From: Maritimibacter sp. 55A14
GTDB taxonomy: Bacteria > Pseudomonadota > Alphaproteobacteria > Rhodobacterales > Rhodobacteraceae
Assembly: GCF_003122205.1 (NCBI RefSeq)
Contig: NZ_QEYE01000005.1
Span: forward strand, 1-64,000
Direction of reading: 5' to 3'
DNA length: 64,000 nt
The position numbers were made by a program, and so were the translations under genes. This document shows positions 1 through 8,903 of the stretch, in pieces. Within the stretch, counting starts at the first letter, position 1; every line of letters starts with the position of its first letter. The notes beneath the pieces are model-generated. The model ran no database searches. It was not told where the DNA came from and saw only the letters and a list, made by a program, of their open reading frames with translations.

Positions 1-2
1 AG

Positions 3-623
3 CCGGTGGTGCTGGACCCCGAGAGCGGCACGCCCGTCGAGACGACCGAGGCCGAGGGCGTGCTCGCCATCGCCGACAGCTGGCCGGGGCAGATGCGCAC
101 CGTCTGGGGCGACCACAAGCGGTTCGTATCGACCTATTTCGAGCAGTACAAGGGCTATTACTTCTCCGGCGACGGCTGCCGGCGCGACGCCGACGGCTAT
201 TACTGGATCACCGGGCGCGTCGACGACGTGATCAACGTCTCCGGCCACCGGATGGGCACGGCGGAGGTCGAGAGCGCGCTCGTGGCCCATGCCAAGGTCG
301 CCGAGGCCGCGGTGGTGGGCTACCCGCACGACATCAAGGGCCAGGGCATCTATGCCTATGTCACGCTGATGGCCGGCGAGACGCCCTCCGACGAGCTGCG
401 CCGCGAACTGGAGAAATGGGTCCGCACCGAGATCGGCCCGATCGCCAGGCCCGACCTCATCCAGTGGACCCCCGGCCTGCCCAAGACCCGGTCCGGCAAG
501 ATCATGCGCCGCATCCTGCGCAAGATCGCCGAAAACGACCACGCCTCCCTCGGCGACACATCCACCCTCGCAGACCCATCCGTCGTCGACGAACTCATCG
601 AAAACAGGATGAACAAGGGGTGA
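3..623 (+). CDS. acs: Acetyl-CoA synthetase, C-terminal part (5' end outside window)
   Basis: Activates acetate to acetyl-CoA through acetyl-AMP in the cytoplasm. Only about the last 206 residues are present; the frame is open through the left edge, so no start codon is given. The visible part carries the adenylate-forming hinge motif ([16 protein letters not shown], near residues 66-81 of the fragment) and the C-terminal catalytic-lysine motif [11 protein letters not shown], the lysine that is acetylated in Acs. The spacing of these motifs to the C-terminus matches full-length Acs (about 650 residues). A strong intrinsic terminator follows 43 bases after the stop. A propionyl-CoA synthetase cannot be fully excluded, but the motif wording is typical of Acs. 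Confidence 0.9.
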   Translation, partial: PVVLDPESGTPVETTEAEGVLAIADSWPGQMRTVWGDHKRFVSTYFEQYKGYYFSGDGCRRDADGYYWITGRVDDVINVSGHRMGTAEVESALVAHAKVAEAAVVGYPHDIKGQGIYAYVTLMAGETPSDELRRELEKWVRTEIGPIARPDLIQWTPGLPKTRSGKIMRRILRKIAENDHASLGDTSTLADPSVVDELIENRMNKG

Positions 624-665
624 GCGCGCTCGGAGAGCCGGGACTTGCCCCGGCGCTCCCCCTGC

Positions 666-699
666 GGGCCGATGTCAACCTTCGCATCGGCCCCTTTTT
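666..699 (+). terminator. Intrinsic terminator after acs
   Basis: A perfect 9-bp inverted repeat (GGGCCGATG at 666-674, CATCGGCCC at 685-693) with a 10-base loop is followed by C and a run of five T. This is the clearest rho-independent terminator in the window and ends the acs transcript. Read on the minus strand the hairpin lacks a U-tract, so it need not stop the facing gene. Confidence 0.85.
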
Positions 700-717
700 C
701 CTGCCCCGCGGGCGGCG

Positions 718-1026
718 CTACATGACCGAGCCGATCAACAGATCGGGCGTGACGGAGGTGAAGTTCTTGAGATCGTCGAGCACCGGCCCGGCCTCGCCCA
801 GCGCGGCATTCATGCTATCCTGATCGGGGAAGGTCATCGTCGCCACCGCGAAATAACCCGGCGGCGTGTCCGGACCGCCCGCCAACCCCTTCGAGGCGGT
901 GATCGAGATCATCCCGTGCGGCCCGAAATGCCTCTCGACCAGCGGCAGATGCGTGGCGGTGTAATAGTCGTAGTCGAAGCTCGCCCCGTCGCTGATCGGG
1001 TAGATGGCGTGGACAGTCATCGGCAT
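718..1026 (-). CDS. EthD-family small protein
   Basis: A 102-residue protein of the EthD/dimeric alpha-beta barrel type, seen in the N-terminal pattern of a beta strand, the YYTATHLPLVERHFGP helix region (around residues 20-35) and the late PDLLIG strand. EthD was named from an ether-degradation locus, but most members have no proven reaction. The start at 1026 is chosen because GGAGG (complement of 1034-1038) sits 7 bases upstream; an alternative ATG two codons later has worse spacing. It converges with acs and lies upstream of nothing obvious, so context does not fix its role. Confidence 0.75.
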   Translation of the reverse strand: MPMTVHAIYPISDGASFDYDYYTATHLPLVERHFGPHGMISITASKGLAGGPDTPPGYFAVATMTFPDQDSMNAALGEAGPVLDDLKNFTSVTPDLLIGSVM

Positions 1027-1087
1027 GCGGTATCCTCCGTTATTGGCATGTCGGCCGCAGCCTAGCATGCGCCCCGGCCCTGTTGAG

Positions 1088-2623
1088 TCACCTTTTCGTG
1101 GTAGACCCGCGCGTCTCGAGCCGCTGGCGCAGCTCCGTCTTCAGAACCTTGCCATAGTTGTTTTTGGGCAAGGATTCGACCGAAAAATAGGCTTTTGGAC
1201 GCTTGAACCGTGCGATTTGTGCAAGGCAATGTGCATCCAGCGCGGCCTCGTCCAGCACCGCACCCGGCACCGGCACCACAAAAGCCACGACGATCTCGCC
1301 CCATTCCGGGTCGCGGCCCCCGACCACTGCCACCTCATGCACCGACGGGTGGCCCAGCAGCACCTCCTCGACCTCGCGCGGATAGATATTCGTGCCGCCG
1401 GAGATGATCACGTCCTTGGAGCGGTCCTGAAGCGTCAGGTAGCCGTCGGCATCGAGAAACCCCATGTCGCCGGTCAGAAGCCAGCCATCCTTCAGCGCCC
1501 TGGCGCTGGCCTCCGGGTTCTGCCAGTAACCCGGCATGACCGGATCGCCGCGCACCATGATCTCGCCGACCTGGCCCGGTGCGAGCGCCTTGCCCTCGGC
1601 GTCCCCGATGCGCAACTCCACCACCGACTGCGCCCGGCCCACCGAGCCCAGCCGCTCGCGCCAGCGCGGGTGGCTGCGGTCGGCCACCTCGCCCCGGCTG
1701 AGCGCAGTGATGCACATCGGGCATTCTCCCTGACCGTAGATCTGTACGAATTTCGGCCCGAACCAGTCCACCGCCTCGATGATATCGGCGCGGTACATCG
1801 GCCCGCCGCCATAGATGATCGTGCGGATGCCAGGGGCCTTGTCGCCGCGCGCCCGCGCCGTATCGACCAGCCGGCGCACCATCGTCGGCGCCATGAACAT
1901 CGACAGACGGCCCTGCACGCGGGAGAGATCGAGCACCTCCGCCGCGTCGAACCCGCCAGAGGGCGGGCAGACATGGCGCGCGCCCATATAGACATGGATC
2001 ATGTTGTAGATCCCGGCGCCATGGCTCATCGGCGCGGCGTAGAGCGCGGCGTCCTCGGCCGTGAACGCGTCCGCGTCGGCCAGGTAGGACAGGCTCATCA
2101 GCGTCAGCATCCGATGGGTGATGCAGACGCCCTTGGGCCGCCCCGTGGTGCCGGAGGTGTAGAAGAGCCATGCGAGGTCGCCGGGCGCGCGCGCGGCGGG
2201 TGCCGCCAGCGGCGCGCCCGTGGAGAGATCGGCGAACCGGTCCTGCCCCGTGTCGATCACATCCACCCCCTCGGTTGCGGCGTCGAGATCGCCCGCCAGA
2301 TCGCGCGTGGCGAAGGCCAGCCGAGCGCCCGCGTTTTTCATGATCCAGGCAGCCTCGCGCACATGCAGCTTGGCATTGATCGGCACGACCGCCGCCCCCG
2401 CATACCAGATGCCGTAGAAGGCGATCAGGTAGTCGGGGCAATTCTTCATGAAGATCGCCACCCGGTCGCCGGGCGCCACGCCAAGCGCGCCGAGCGCCGC
2501 CCCCAGCGCCGCGGCGCGGTCCCGGAAGCCGGCATAGTCGGCCAGCACGCGCTCCCCCAGGCAGAGCGCGGGCCGCGCCGCGTGCGCGATCGCGCTGCGA
2601 TCCAGCCAATGCGCCAGGTTCAT
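1088..2623 (-). CDS. AMP-forming acyl-CoA synthetase
   Basis: A 511-residue member of the ANL adenylating superfamily that should couple a carboxylic acid to CoA through an acyl-AMP. The ATP-binding loop YTSGTTGRPKG lies near residue 150, the A5 motif reads YGQGECPM instead of the usual YGxTE, the hinge motif GDMGFLDADGYL plus DRSKDVIISGG is near 385-415, and the C-terminal catalytic lysine is in NNYGKVLKTEL. The start at 2623 has GGAGGG six bases upstream. Length and motifs fit medium/long-chain or aromatic acid ligases; substrate cannot be read from sequence. It is divergent from the rimB-like gene. Confidence 0.88.
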   Translation of the reverse strand: MNLAHWLDRSAIAHAARPALCLGERVLADYAGFRDRAAALGAALGALGVAPGDRVAIFMKNCPDYLIAFYGIWYAGAAVVPINAKLHVREAAWIMKNAGARLAFATRDLAGDLDAATEGVDVIDTGQDRFADLSTGAPLAAPAARAPGDLAWLFYTSGTTGRPKGVCITHRMLTLMSLSYLADADAFTAEDAALYAAPMSHGAGIYNMIHVYMGARHVCPPSGGFDAAEVLDLSRVQGRLSMFMAPTMVRRLVDTARARGDKAPGIRTIIYGGGPMYRADIIEAVDWFGPKFVQIYGQGECPMCITALSRGEVADRSHPRWRERLGSVGRAQSVVELRIGDAEGKALAPGQVGEIMVRGDPVMPGYWQNPEASARALKDGWLLTGDMGFLDADGYLTLQDRSKDVIISGGTNIYPREVEEVLLGHPSVHEVAVVGGRDPEWGEIVVAFVVPVPGAVLDEAALDAHCLAQIARFKRPKAYFSVESLPKNNYGKVLKTELRQRLETRGSTTKR

Positions 2624-2799
2624 CCCGTCCCTCCGTTCATGCCGCCCCGCCAAGGCGATCATCGCGAAGAACGCGCGAATTGCAATGCGCCGGAACCGGA
2701 GGCGACGCGGCGCGCGGATTTCCGGTTCCCTTCCGCCCGGACATGCTGTTTGCTCGGCTCCATGAGCAGCGATGCGATGAAACCGGGGAAGCGCGCGGC

Positions 2800-3336
2800 A
2801 TGAAAGAGGATCCGGCACGCGGCACCGGTCTGCCCGCCGCCCAGAGGCGCCCGCGCCAGGATATTGGCTGGCGCGAGGATGTCGGCCTGCCCGATCTGGG
2901 CATCAGCCGCCTGAAGGCCAAGGTGGACACCGGCGCGCGCACCTCCGCCCTGCATGCCGAAAACGTCGAACTTGACGAGCGCGACGGAAAGCTCTGGGTC
3001 AGCTTCACCGTGCCCCATGCCGGCGCCGCCGGCCGGGTCAGCGCACCGGTTCTGGATGAGCGCGATATCCGCAATACCTCCGGCAGGCCCGAGCGCCGCT
3101 ACGTGATCCGCACCGCGCTGATCCTGGGCCGGCGGCGCTGGAAAATCGACGTCTCGCTGGCCGACCGGACCGAAATGGCCTTCGACCTGATCCTGGGGCG
3201 CACCGCGATCCGCGGCCGGCGCATCAGCGTCAATCCGGGCCGATCCTTCCTGGCGGGCCCGCCGGCGGGCAGCAAACCCGGCCACATGACATTCAAGACA
3301 TCCGGCAAGACATCCGGCAAGACATCCGAAAAATAA
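2800..3336 (+). CDS. RimB-like retropepsin-type protease (PF05618 family)
   Basis: A 178-residue protein of the family annotated as ATP-dependent zinc protease / RimB. The key mark is the aspartic-protease-like motif [12 protein letters not shown] near residues 43-54, followed by the family's later [11 protein letters not shown] segment. In Pseudomonas, RimB is encoded with RimK and modulates glutamate tailing of ribosomal protein S6; here rimK follows 14 bases downstream, which supports that role by context. The start at 2800 (MKEDPARG) leaves the conserved core intact; longer frames upstream lack a better ribosome site. The C-terminus is odd: three near-identical TSGK units encoded by a 12-bp tandem repeat. 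Confidence 0.8.
   Translation: MKEDPARGTGLPAAQRRPRQDIGWREDVGLPDLGISRLKAKVDTGARTSALHAENVELDERDGKLWVSFTVPHAGAAGRVSAPVLDERDIRNTSGRPERRYVIRTALILGRRRWKIDVSLADRTEMAFDLILGRTAIRGRRISVNPGRSFLAGPPAGSKPGHMTFKTSGKTSGKTSEK
3298..3328 (+). repeat. 12-bp tandem repeat at 3' end of rimB-like gene
   Basis: Two full copies and a partial third copy of ACATCCGGCAAG run in frame up to the stop codon and encode Thr-Ser-Gly-Lys units. The copies are identical at base level, which points to recent slippage duplication. Confidence 0.9.
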
Positions 3337-3350
3337 CAGGGGAATCGCAT

Positions 3351-4256
3351 ATGAAAATCGCCATGCTGTCACGCAGCCCCAACCTCTACTCGCACAAGCG
3401 CATCAAGGAAGCCGCAGAGGGGCGCGGCCACACGCTCGACATCATCAACACGACGCGCTGCTACATGAACATCGCCTCGCGGCGGCCGGAGGTGTTCTAC
3501 AACGGCGAGAAACTCAAGGGCTATGACGCGGTGATCCCCCGGATCGGCGCATCGGTCACCTATTACGGGCTCGCGGTGCTGCGTCAGTTCGAGATGATGG
3601 GGGTCTATCCCGTCAACGAGAGCGTGGCGATCGGGCGGTCGCGCGACAAGCTGCGCTCGATGCAGCTCCTGGCGCGCGACGGGATCGGCCTGCCGGTGAC
3701 GACCTTCGCCCATGACCCCAAACAGACCGACGAGGTGGTGCGCGTCGCCGGCGGCGCGCCGCTGGTCATCAAGCTCATCGAGGGGACGCAGGGCATCGGC
3801 GTGGTGCTCGCCGATACCGACCGCAGCGCGAAATCGGTGATCGAGGCTTTCCGCGGCGCCAATATCAACATCCTGGTGCAGGAATTCATCAAGGAGGCGG
3901 GCGGCACCGACATCCGCGCCTTCGTCATCGGCGGCAAGGTCGTGGCGGCGATGAAGCGCACCGGGGCGGAGGGCGATTTCCGCTCCAACCTGCATCGCGG
4001 CGGCTCCGCGGCGCTGGTCAAGATCAGCCCCGAGGAACGCTCCACCGCGATCCGCGCCGCCAAGTCGATGGGGCTCAATGTCTGCGGGGTGGACATGCTG
4101 CGCTCCAACCACGGCGCGGTGGTGATGGAGGTGAACTCCTCCCCCGGCCTCGAAGGCGTGGAGAAAGCCACCGGCAAGGATATCGCGGGCATGATCATCG
4201 AGCATATCGAAAAGAGCGCGAAACCCTGGAAGACCCGGACCAAGGGGCGCGGCTGA
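3351..4256 (+). CDS. rimK: RimK-type ATP-grasp ligase (ribosomal S6 glutamate ligase)
   Basis: A 301-residue protein, the same size as E. coli RimK (300). RimK adds glutamate residues to the C-terminus of ribosomal protein S6 using ATP. The N-terminal domain (about 1-95) is followed by the ATP-grasp fold: [11 protein letters not shown] near residue 100, the nucleotide-binding [15 protein letters not shown] near 140, and the metal-binding [12 protein letters not shown] near 260. The ATG at 3351 follows an AGGGGAAT ribosome site. It sits between the rimB-like gene and a desuccinylase homologue whose start overlaps the rimK stop (TGATG). Some homologues act on other peptides, so the S6 substrate is inferred. 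Confidence 0.9.
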   Translation: MKIAMLSRSPNLYSHKRIKEAAEGRGHTLDIINTTRCYMNIASRRPEVFYNGEKLKGYDAVIPRIGASVTYYGLAVLRQFEMMGVYPVNESVAIGRSRDKLRSMQLLARDGIGLPVTTFAHDPKQTDEVVRVAGGAPLVIKLIEGTQGIGVVLADTDRSAKSVIEAFRGANINILVQEFIKEAGGTDIRAFVIGGKVVAAMKRTGAEGDFRSNLHRGGSAALVKISPEERSTAIRAAKSMGLNVCGVDMLRSNHGAVVMEVNSSPGLEGVEKATGKDIAGMIIEHIEKSAKPWKTRTKGRG

Positions 4257-5302
4257 TGCCCGCGCGGGCGGGATTCGAGATCGGCGGCGTCACGGTGGCG
4301 CCGGGCACGCGCCGGACGGTCGATCTGCCGGTCAGCGTGCTCTCGGATCATACGCCCGTGAACATGTCGGTCCATGTGATCCACGGCCGACGGGCCGGAC
4401 CAACCGTGTTCATCAGCGCGGCGGTGCATGGCGACGAGGTGATCGGGGTCGAGATCGTGCGGCGGCTGCTGCAACTGGAAAATCTCGACAGGCTCAGGGG
4501 CACGTTGCTGATGGTGCCCATCGTCAACGCATTCGGCTTCATCAGCCATTCGCGCTACCTGCCCGACCGGCGCGACCTCAACCGCTCCTTTCCCGGCATA
4601 TCGCACGGTTCGCTGGCCGCGCGCCTGGCCGACCATTTCATGTCCCATGTGGTGGCGCGCTGCGACCTGGGCATCGACCTGCATTCCGCCGCCGTGCATC
4701 GTACCAACCTCCCACAGGTGCGCATCTCGCCCGATAACGGCGAGGCGCTGAGCCTGGCCAAGGCGTTCGGCGCGCCGGTCGTGCTGGTCTCCGGGCTCCG
4801 GCCGAAATCGTTGCGCAAGGTGGCCAAGGAGGAACACGGCATCGACGTGCTGCTCTTCGAGGCCGGCGAGGCGCTCCGCTTCGACGAGATGTCGGTACGC
4901 GCCGGGGTCTCGGGCATCCTGCGGGTGCTGCATCGGCTGAAGATGATCCCCGCCAAGGGCATCGCCAAGGCCCGCACCAGCCCGGTGATCTGCGCCGACA
5001 GTTCCTGGATGCGCGCGCCGGCGGGCGGGCTCCTGCGCATCTTCCGCTCGGAGGGCGACGTGGTGGCAAGCGGCGACGTGCTGGCCGCGGTCTCCGACCC
5101 GTTCGGCGCCGTGGATGCCGAGGTCGCGGCCGAGTTCGACGGCATCATCGTGGGCCGCACGCTCATGCCGGTCGTCAACGAGGGCGACGCGCTCTTCCAT
5201 ATCGCCGAGGCGAAATCCGGCGCCGCAGCCGAGTTGACGCTCGAAAGCCTCGCCGCACAATTGCGGAGCGACCCGCTCTTCGACGAGGACGAGATCATCT
5301 GA
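4256..5302 (+). CDS. Succinylglutamate desuccinylase/aspartoacylase family hydrolase
   Basis: A 348-residue zinc carboxypeptidase-fold protein (AstE/AspA family, PF04952). The metal site is visible as AAVHGDEVIG near residues 56-65 (H and E ligands) and the later DLHSAA near 140, and the FEAGE segment near 200 fits the catalytic glutamate region. It would remove an acyl group from an amino acid or trim a C-terminal glutamate-like amide. The start overlaps the rimK stop by one base, so the two are translationally coupled. The C-terminal 80 residues form a biotinyl-like beta domain seen in many members. Its link to RimK suggests action on the same acidic modification, but that is inference. Confidence 0.82.
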   Translation: MPARAGFEIGGVTVAPGTRRTVDLPVSVLSDHTPVNMSVHVIHGRRAGPTVFISAAVHGDEVIGVEIVRRLLQLENLDRLRGTLLMVPIVNAFGFISHSRYLPDRRDLNRSFPGISHGSLAARLADHFMSHVVARCDLGIDLHSAAVHRTNLPQVRISPDNGEALSLAKAFGAPVVLVSGLRPKSLRKVAKEEHGIDVLLFEAGEALRFDEMSVRAGVSGILRVLHRLKMIPAKGIAKARTSPVICADSSWMRAPAGGLLRIFRSEGDVVASGDVLAAVSDPFGAVDAEVAAEFDGIIVGRTLMPVVNEGDALFHIAEAKSGAAAELTLESLAAQLRSDPLFDEDEII

Positions 5303-5374
5303 GCCCGCGCGATTGCGGCCCCCGCGGCGCCACGCTATGACGGCGCAGGACATACCTGCAATCGGGGAAGAGCC

Positions 5375-6136
5375 ATGAAACTGGACGGAATCGGCGCCAT
5401 CGTGACCGGCGGCGCATCGGGGCTGGGCGCGGCCAGCGCGCGGGAACTGGCCGCGGCGGGCGCGCGCGTCGCCGTGCTCGACATGAACCGCGATGCGGCA
5501 GAGGCAATGGCGCAGGAAATCGGCGGGGTCGCGGTCGCGGCGGATGTCGCCGATCCGGACGCCGCCGAGGCTGCCATCGCCGAAGCCGAAGCCGCCCACG
5601 GAACCGCGCGGCTGCTGGTCAACTGCGCCGGCATCGCCGATGCCGGGCGGATCGTCGGACGCGACGGCCCGATGGATCTCGGCGCCTTCGAGAAGGTGAT
5701 CCGCGTCAACCTCCTGGGCACCTTCAACATGATGCGCCTGGCCGCACATCGGATGAGCCTCGCCGAGCCGCTGGAAGACGGCGACCGCGGCGCGGTGGTC
5801 AACACCGCCTCGATTGCGGCCTATGAGGGCCAGATCGGCCAGTCCGCCTATGCCGCCTCCAAGGGCGCCATCGTCGCGCTCACCCTGCCCGCGGCGCGCG
5901 AATTCGCCCGCACCGGCATCCGCGTCAACGCCATCGCACCGGGGATTTTCCTGACCCCGATGGTCTCGGCCATGCCGCAGGAGTTGCAGGATGCCCTGGC
6001 CGCGGGCATCCCCTACCCCGCGCGGCTCGGCGATCCCGCAGAATTCGCCCGCACCGTGCGCTACATCGCCGAGACGCAATACCTCAACGCCGAGACGATC
6101 CGGCTCGACGGCGCGGTGCGGCTGCAACCGAAATAG
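5375..6136 (+). CDS. SDR-family 3-hydroxyacyl-CoA dehydrogenase-like oxidoreductase
   Basis: A 253-residue short-chain dehydrogenase. The NAD-binding TGGASGLG is near residues 10-17, NCAG near 87, the catalytic Ser lies in NTASIAAYEG and the Tyr-x3-Lys in YAASK near residue 162. An Asp at the end of strand 2 (VLDMNRD) favours NAD over NADP. The layout, including the insert between strands 4 and 5, resembles type 10 hydroxysteroid/2-methyl-3-hydroxybutyryl-CoA dehydrogenases used in branched-chain fatty acyl breakdown. It stands alone, 72 bases after the desuccinylase gene, so its substrate is not fixed by context. Confidence 0.85.
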   Translation: MKLDGIGAIVTGGASGLGAASARELAAAGARVAVLDMNRDAAEAMAQEIGGVAVAADVADPDAAEAAIAEAEAAHGTARLLVNCAGIADAGRIVGRDGPMDLGAFEKVIRVNLLGTFNMMRLAAHRMSLAEPLEDGDRGAVVNTASIAAYEGQIGQSAYAASKGAIVALTLPAAREFARTGIRVNAIAPGIFLTPMVSAMPQELQDALAAGIPYPARLGDPAEFARTVRYIAETQYLNAETIRLDGAVRLQPK

Positions 6137-6156
6137 GTGCACCTTTCTCCTGCTCC

Positions 6157-6227
6157 AAATATCCCCGCCGGAGGCAAAATACCCAGAGCGCGAACATTGG
6201 AGTTTCATGCCTCCGGCGGGGATATTT
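6157..6227. repeat. Inverted pair of an interspersed repeat element
   Basis: A perfect 20-bp inverted repeat: arm one at 6157-6176 and arm two at 6208-6227, each containing AATATCCCCGCCGG, separated by 31 bases. The sequence outside arm two (CAAGCAAGAAGAA) reappears in a third copy at 25211-25243. It lies between two convergent genes and could act as a bidirectional terminator, but it has no T-tract. The region 6137-6318 otherwise holds nothing that looks coding. Confidence 0.8.
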
Positions 6228-6318
6228 CAAGCAAGAAGAAACGGGCGCCCGCGGGCCCCGGTCCCGCGCCCGCGGGTCCGGGGAGAGAGGCCGCGGCGCC
6301 GAAGGCGCCTCCGCGCGA

Positions 6319-8748
6319 TCAGGCGCGCAACTTTTCGCCGCTGGGATCGAAGGGCGGCTCGTGCAGGATGCGGGCCTTGTGGGGCCGTCCCAGGACCATC
6401 ACCGCCACCTCGTCGCCCGGCGCCGCGGTCCCTGCCTTGACGTAGCCCAGCGCCAAGCTCATGCCCACCGTGTAGCCATAGGTGCCCGACGTGACCCGAC
6501 CCACCGGACGGTCGCCCTTGAAAATGGGCTCGCCGCCCGTCGCGTCGGCGTTGGAGGCGCCGGTGGCGTCCTCGTCGATATGGATGAGCACGAGCTGTTC
6601 GCGCGGCGGCTCCGCCATCACCCTCTCGGCGGCCGCCTTGTGCAGGAAGTCCTTGCCCATCTTGCAGAGCGGACCCAGCCCTACCTCGTGCGGATAGTAT
6701 TCGGGGCTGTATTCGCGCGACCAGGAACCATAGCCCTTCTCGATGCGCATCGACATCAGCGCGCGGGCGCCCACCGGACCGGCGCCGAACTCCTTGCCGG
6801 CATCGAGCAGCGCACGGTAGAGCGTCTCCTGATATTCGGTCGCGCAGTGCAACTCCCAGCCCAGATCGCCGGTGAAGCTGACACGCAGCGCCAGGCAGTC
6901 CACCCCGGCCAGTTCGATCCGCTGCGAGCGCATGAAGGGGAAATCCTCGGTTGCCAGCGAGGTGTTGGTCAGCCGCTGCAGCAGTTGGCGCGATCTCGGC
7001 CCGGCCACGTTGAAACCGCACATGGCCTCGGTATGACTCTTGAATGTGGTGCCCTGGGGCAGCGGCACCATGTCAAAGAAGCGCTTGTGATAGCGCTCGG
7101 CCATGCCTGAGGAGACGATCCAGAACTCATCCTCGGCCACGCGGGTGACGGTGGCGTCGCCCGCGATGCCGCCACGCACGGAAATGAGTGGCGTCAGGCA
7201 GGACCGGCCCACGGATTTGGGCATGGTATTGGCGAAGACCGAATTGAGCCAGGCCTCGGCGCCGGTCCCCTTGCAGCGGTACTTGGCGAAGTTCGAGATG
7301 TCGATGATACCCGCGCGCTCGCGCAGCATCCGGCATTCCTCGCCCACCGGCCCCCACCAGTTCTGCCGGGTGAAGCCGTTGGTGTCCTTCGCGCCGGGCG
7401 CGTCTGCAAACCATTGCGGGTGCTCCCAGCCGTAGTTGAGGCCGAAGACCGCACCCATCTCGCGCTGCATCCCGTAGACCGGGCGCGTGCGCAGGGGGCG
7501 GCCCGCAGCGCGCTCCTCGTTGGGATAGTGGATCGCGAAACGGTGCGCGTACTGGTCCTGCACCTTGGCCTTCACGAATTCCCGGTCATTGGCCCAGAGC
7601 CCGAAGCGCGCGATGTCCCAGGCGAACATGTCGTATTTCATCTCGCCCGTGGTCAGCCATTCCGCCACCATCAGCCCCATGCCCGCCGACTGGCTGAAGC
7701 CCGGAATGATCCCGTTGCAGCAGAAGTAGCCCTTGAGTTCGGGCACCGGGCCCAGGATCACATTGGCATCGGGCGACCAGATCATCGGGCCATTGATCAC
7801 CCGCTTGATGCCGGCCTCGCCCACCACCGGCACGCGGTCGATGGCGCGCATCATGTTGTCCTCGATCCGTTCCAGATCGTCGGGAAAGAGGTCATGCGCA
7901 AAGTCGAGCGGCGTGCCCTCCTCGGCCCAGAATTTCATGTCGCGCTCATAGGCGCCGATCAGCAGGCCCTTGCCCTCCTGGCGCAGATAATACTCGCCGT
8001 CGCGGTCGGCGACCGAAGGCAGTCGGCGGTCCAGCGCGTCTATCTCGGCAATGGTCTCGGTCACGAAGTACTGGTGTTCGGTGGGTTGCAACGGCAACTC
8101 GATCCCGGCCAGCGCCGCCACCTCGCGGCCCCAGAGGCCGGCGGCGTTGATCACCCATTCGGTGTGGATGTTTCCCTTCGGCGTCTCCACGATCCATGTC
8201 CCGTCGGGCTGCTGCACCGTCGCGGTCACCGGCGTGAAGCGGTTGATCTCCGCGCCTTTCTGGCGCGCACCCACCGCATAGGCGTTGGTCACGCCCGACG
8301 GGTCCACATTGCCGCCATCGGGCTCCCACATGATGCAGCGGATGCCGTCGAAATTCACCAGCGGGTGCAGTTCCTCGGCGCGTTCGCGGGTGATCTCGCT
8401 GAAATTCATGCCATAGAGCCGGGCCTTGGCGGCCTGAAGGCGAAGCTGGTGCTCGCGCGCCTCGGTCTGCGCGAGATAGAGCGAGCCCGGCTGGAATACG
8501 CCACAGCTCTGGCCGGTTTCGGCTTCCAGCTCGTTATAGAGCTTCATCGTGTAATGCTGGAGCCGGCTGATATTGGCGCTGTCATGCAGCCCGTGGATAT
8601 TGGCCGCCGCGTGCCAGGTGGAACCGCTGGTCAATTCGTCGCGTTCCAGCAGAACGACATCGTTCCAGCCCAGCTTGGTGAGGTGATAGAGGATCGAGCA
8701 TCCGATCACGCCGCCACCGATAACGACTGCCTGCGCATGGGTTTTCAT
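6319..8748 (-). CDS. Dimethylglycine/sarcosine dehydrogenase-like FAD-GcvT protein
   Basis: An 809-residue two-part enzyme. Residues 1-400 form a DAO-type FAD domain with VVIGGGVIGCS near residue 7 and the GSTWHAAAN motif near 45, where the histidine is the covalent FAD attachment site in mammalian dimethylglycine dehydrogenase. From about residue 430 it is a GcvT aminomethyltransferase fold with its C-terminal barrel, which passes the one-carbon unit to tetrahydrofolate. Such proteins N-demethylate dimethylglycine, sarcosine or similar compounds. The start at 8748 has AGGAAA upstream and places the Rossmann motif right at the N-terminus. Marine Rhodobacterales carry many paralogues, so the exact N-methyl substrate is open. 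Confidence 0.88.
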   Translation of the reverse strand: MKTHAQAVVIGGGVIGCSILYHLTKLGWNDVVLLERDELTSGSTWHAAANIHGLHDSANISRLQHYTMKLYNELEAETGQSCGVFQPGSLYLAQTEAREHQLRLQAAKARLYGMNFSEITRERAEELHPLVNFDGIRCIMWEPDGGNVDPSGVTNAYAVGARQKGAEINRFTPVTATVQQPDGTWIVETPKGNIHTEWVINAAGLWGREVAALAGIELPLQPTEHQYFVTETIAEIDALDRRLPSVADRDGEYYLRQEGKGLLIGAYERDMKFWAEEGTPLDFAHDLFPDDLERIEDNMMRAIDRVPVVGEAGIKRVINGPMIWSPDANVILGPVPELKGYFCCNGIIPGFSQSAGMGLMVAEWLTTGEMKYDMFAWDIARFGLWANDREFVKAKVQDQYAHRFAIHYPNEERAAGRPLRTRPVYGMQREMGAVFGLNYGWEHPQWFADAPGAKDTNGFTRQNWWGPVGEECRMLRERAGIIDISNFAKYRCKGTGAEAWLNSVFANTMPKSVGRSCLTPLISVRGGIAGDATVTRVAEDEFWIVSSGMAERYHKRFFDMVPLPQGTTFKSHTEAMCGFNVAGPRSRQLLQRLTNTSLATEDFPFMRSQRIELAGVDCLALRVSFTGDLGWELHCATEYQETLYRALLDAGKEFGAGPVGARALMSMRIEKGYGSWSREYSPEYYPHEVGLGPLCKMGKDFLHKAAAERVMAEPPREQLVLIHIDEDATGASNADATGGEPIFKGDRPVGRVTSGTYGYTVGMSLALGYVKAGTAAPGDEVAVMVLGRPHKARILHEPPFDPSGEKLRA

Positions 8749-8903
8749 GGGGTTTCCTGTTGGTCTGACCTGTCGCTTCAACTTGCCAGTCTATCCAGCA
8801 ATCACGCGCCATTTCACGACAAATCTCCCCCGCCCGCTGGCGCAAACGCACTTTCTGGCGGCCCCGAGTTGCCGATAGTGAACACGGCGCGCGGCCCTGA
8901 CGC

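Noticed and set aside
1004-2803. 599-codon plus-strand frame opposite the acyl-CoA synthetase
   Set aside because: Same type of GC-driven antisense frame; the minus-strand gene has all ANL motifs and a ribosome site.
3605-6208. 867-codon open frame on the minus strand opposite rimK, the desuccinylase and the SDR gene
   Set aside because: It spans three genes with clear motifs, is rich in His/Asp/Arg/Gly as expected for the antisense of GC-rich coding DNA, and shows no domain.
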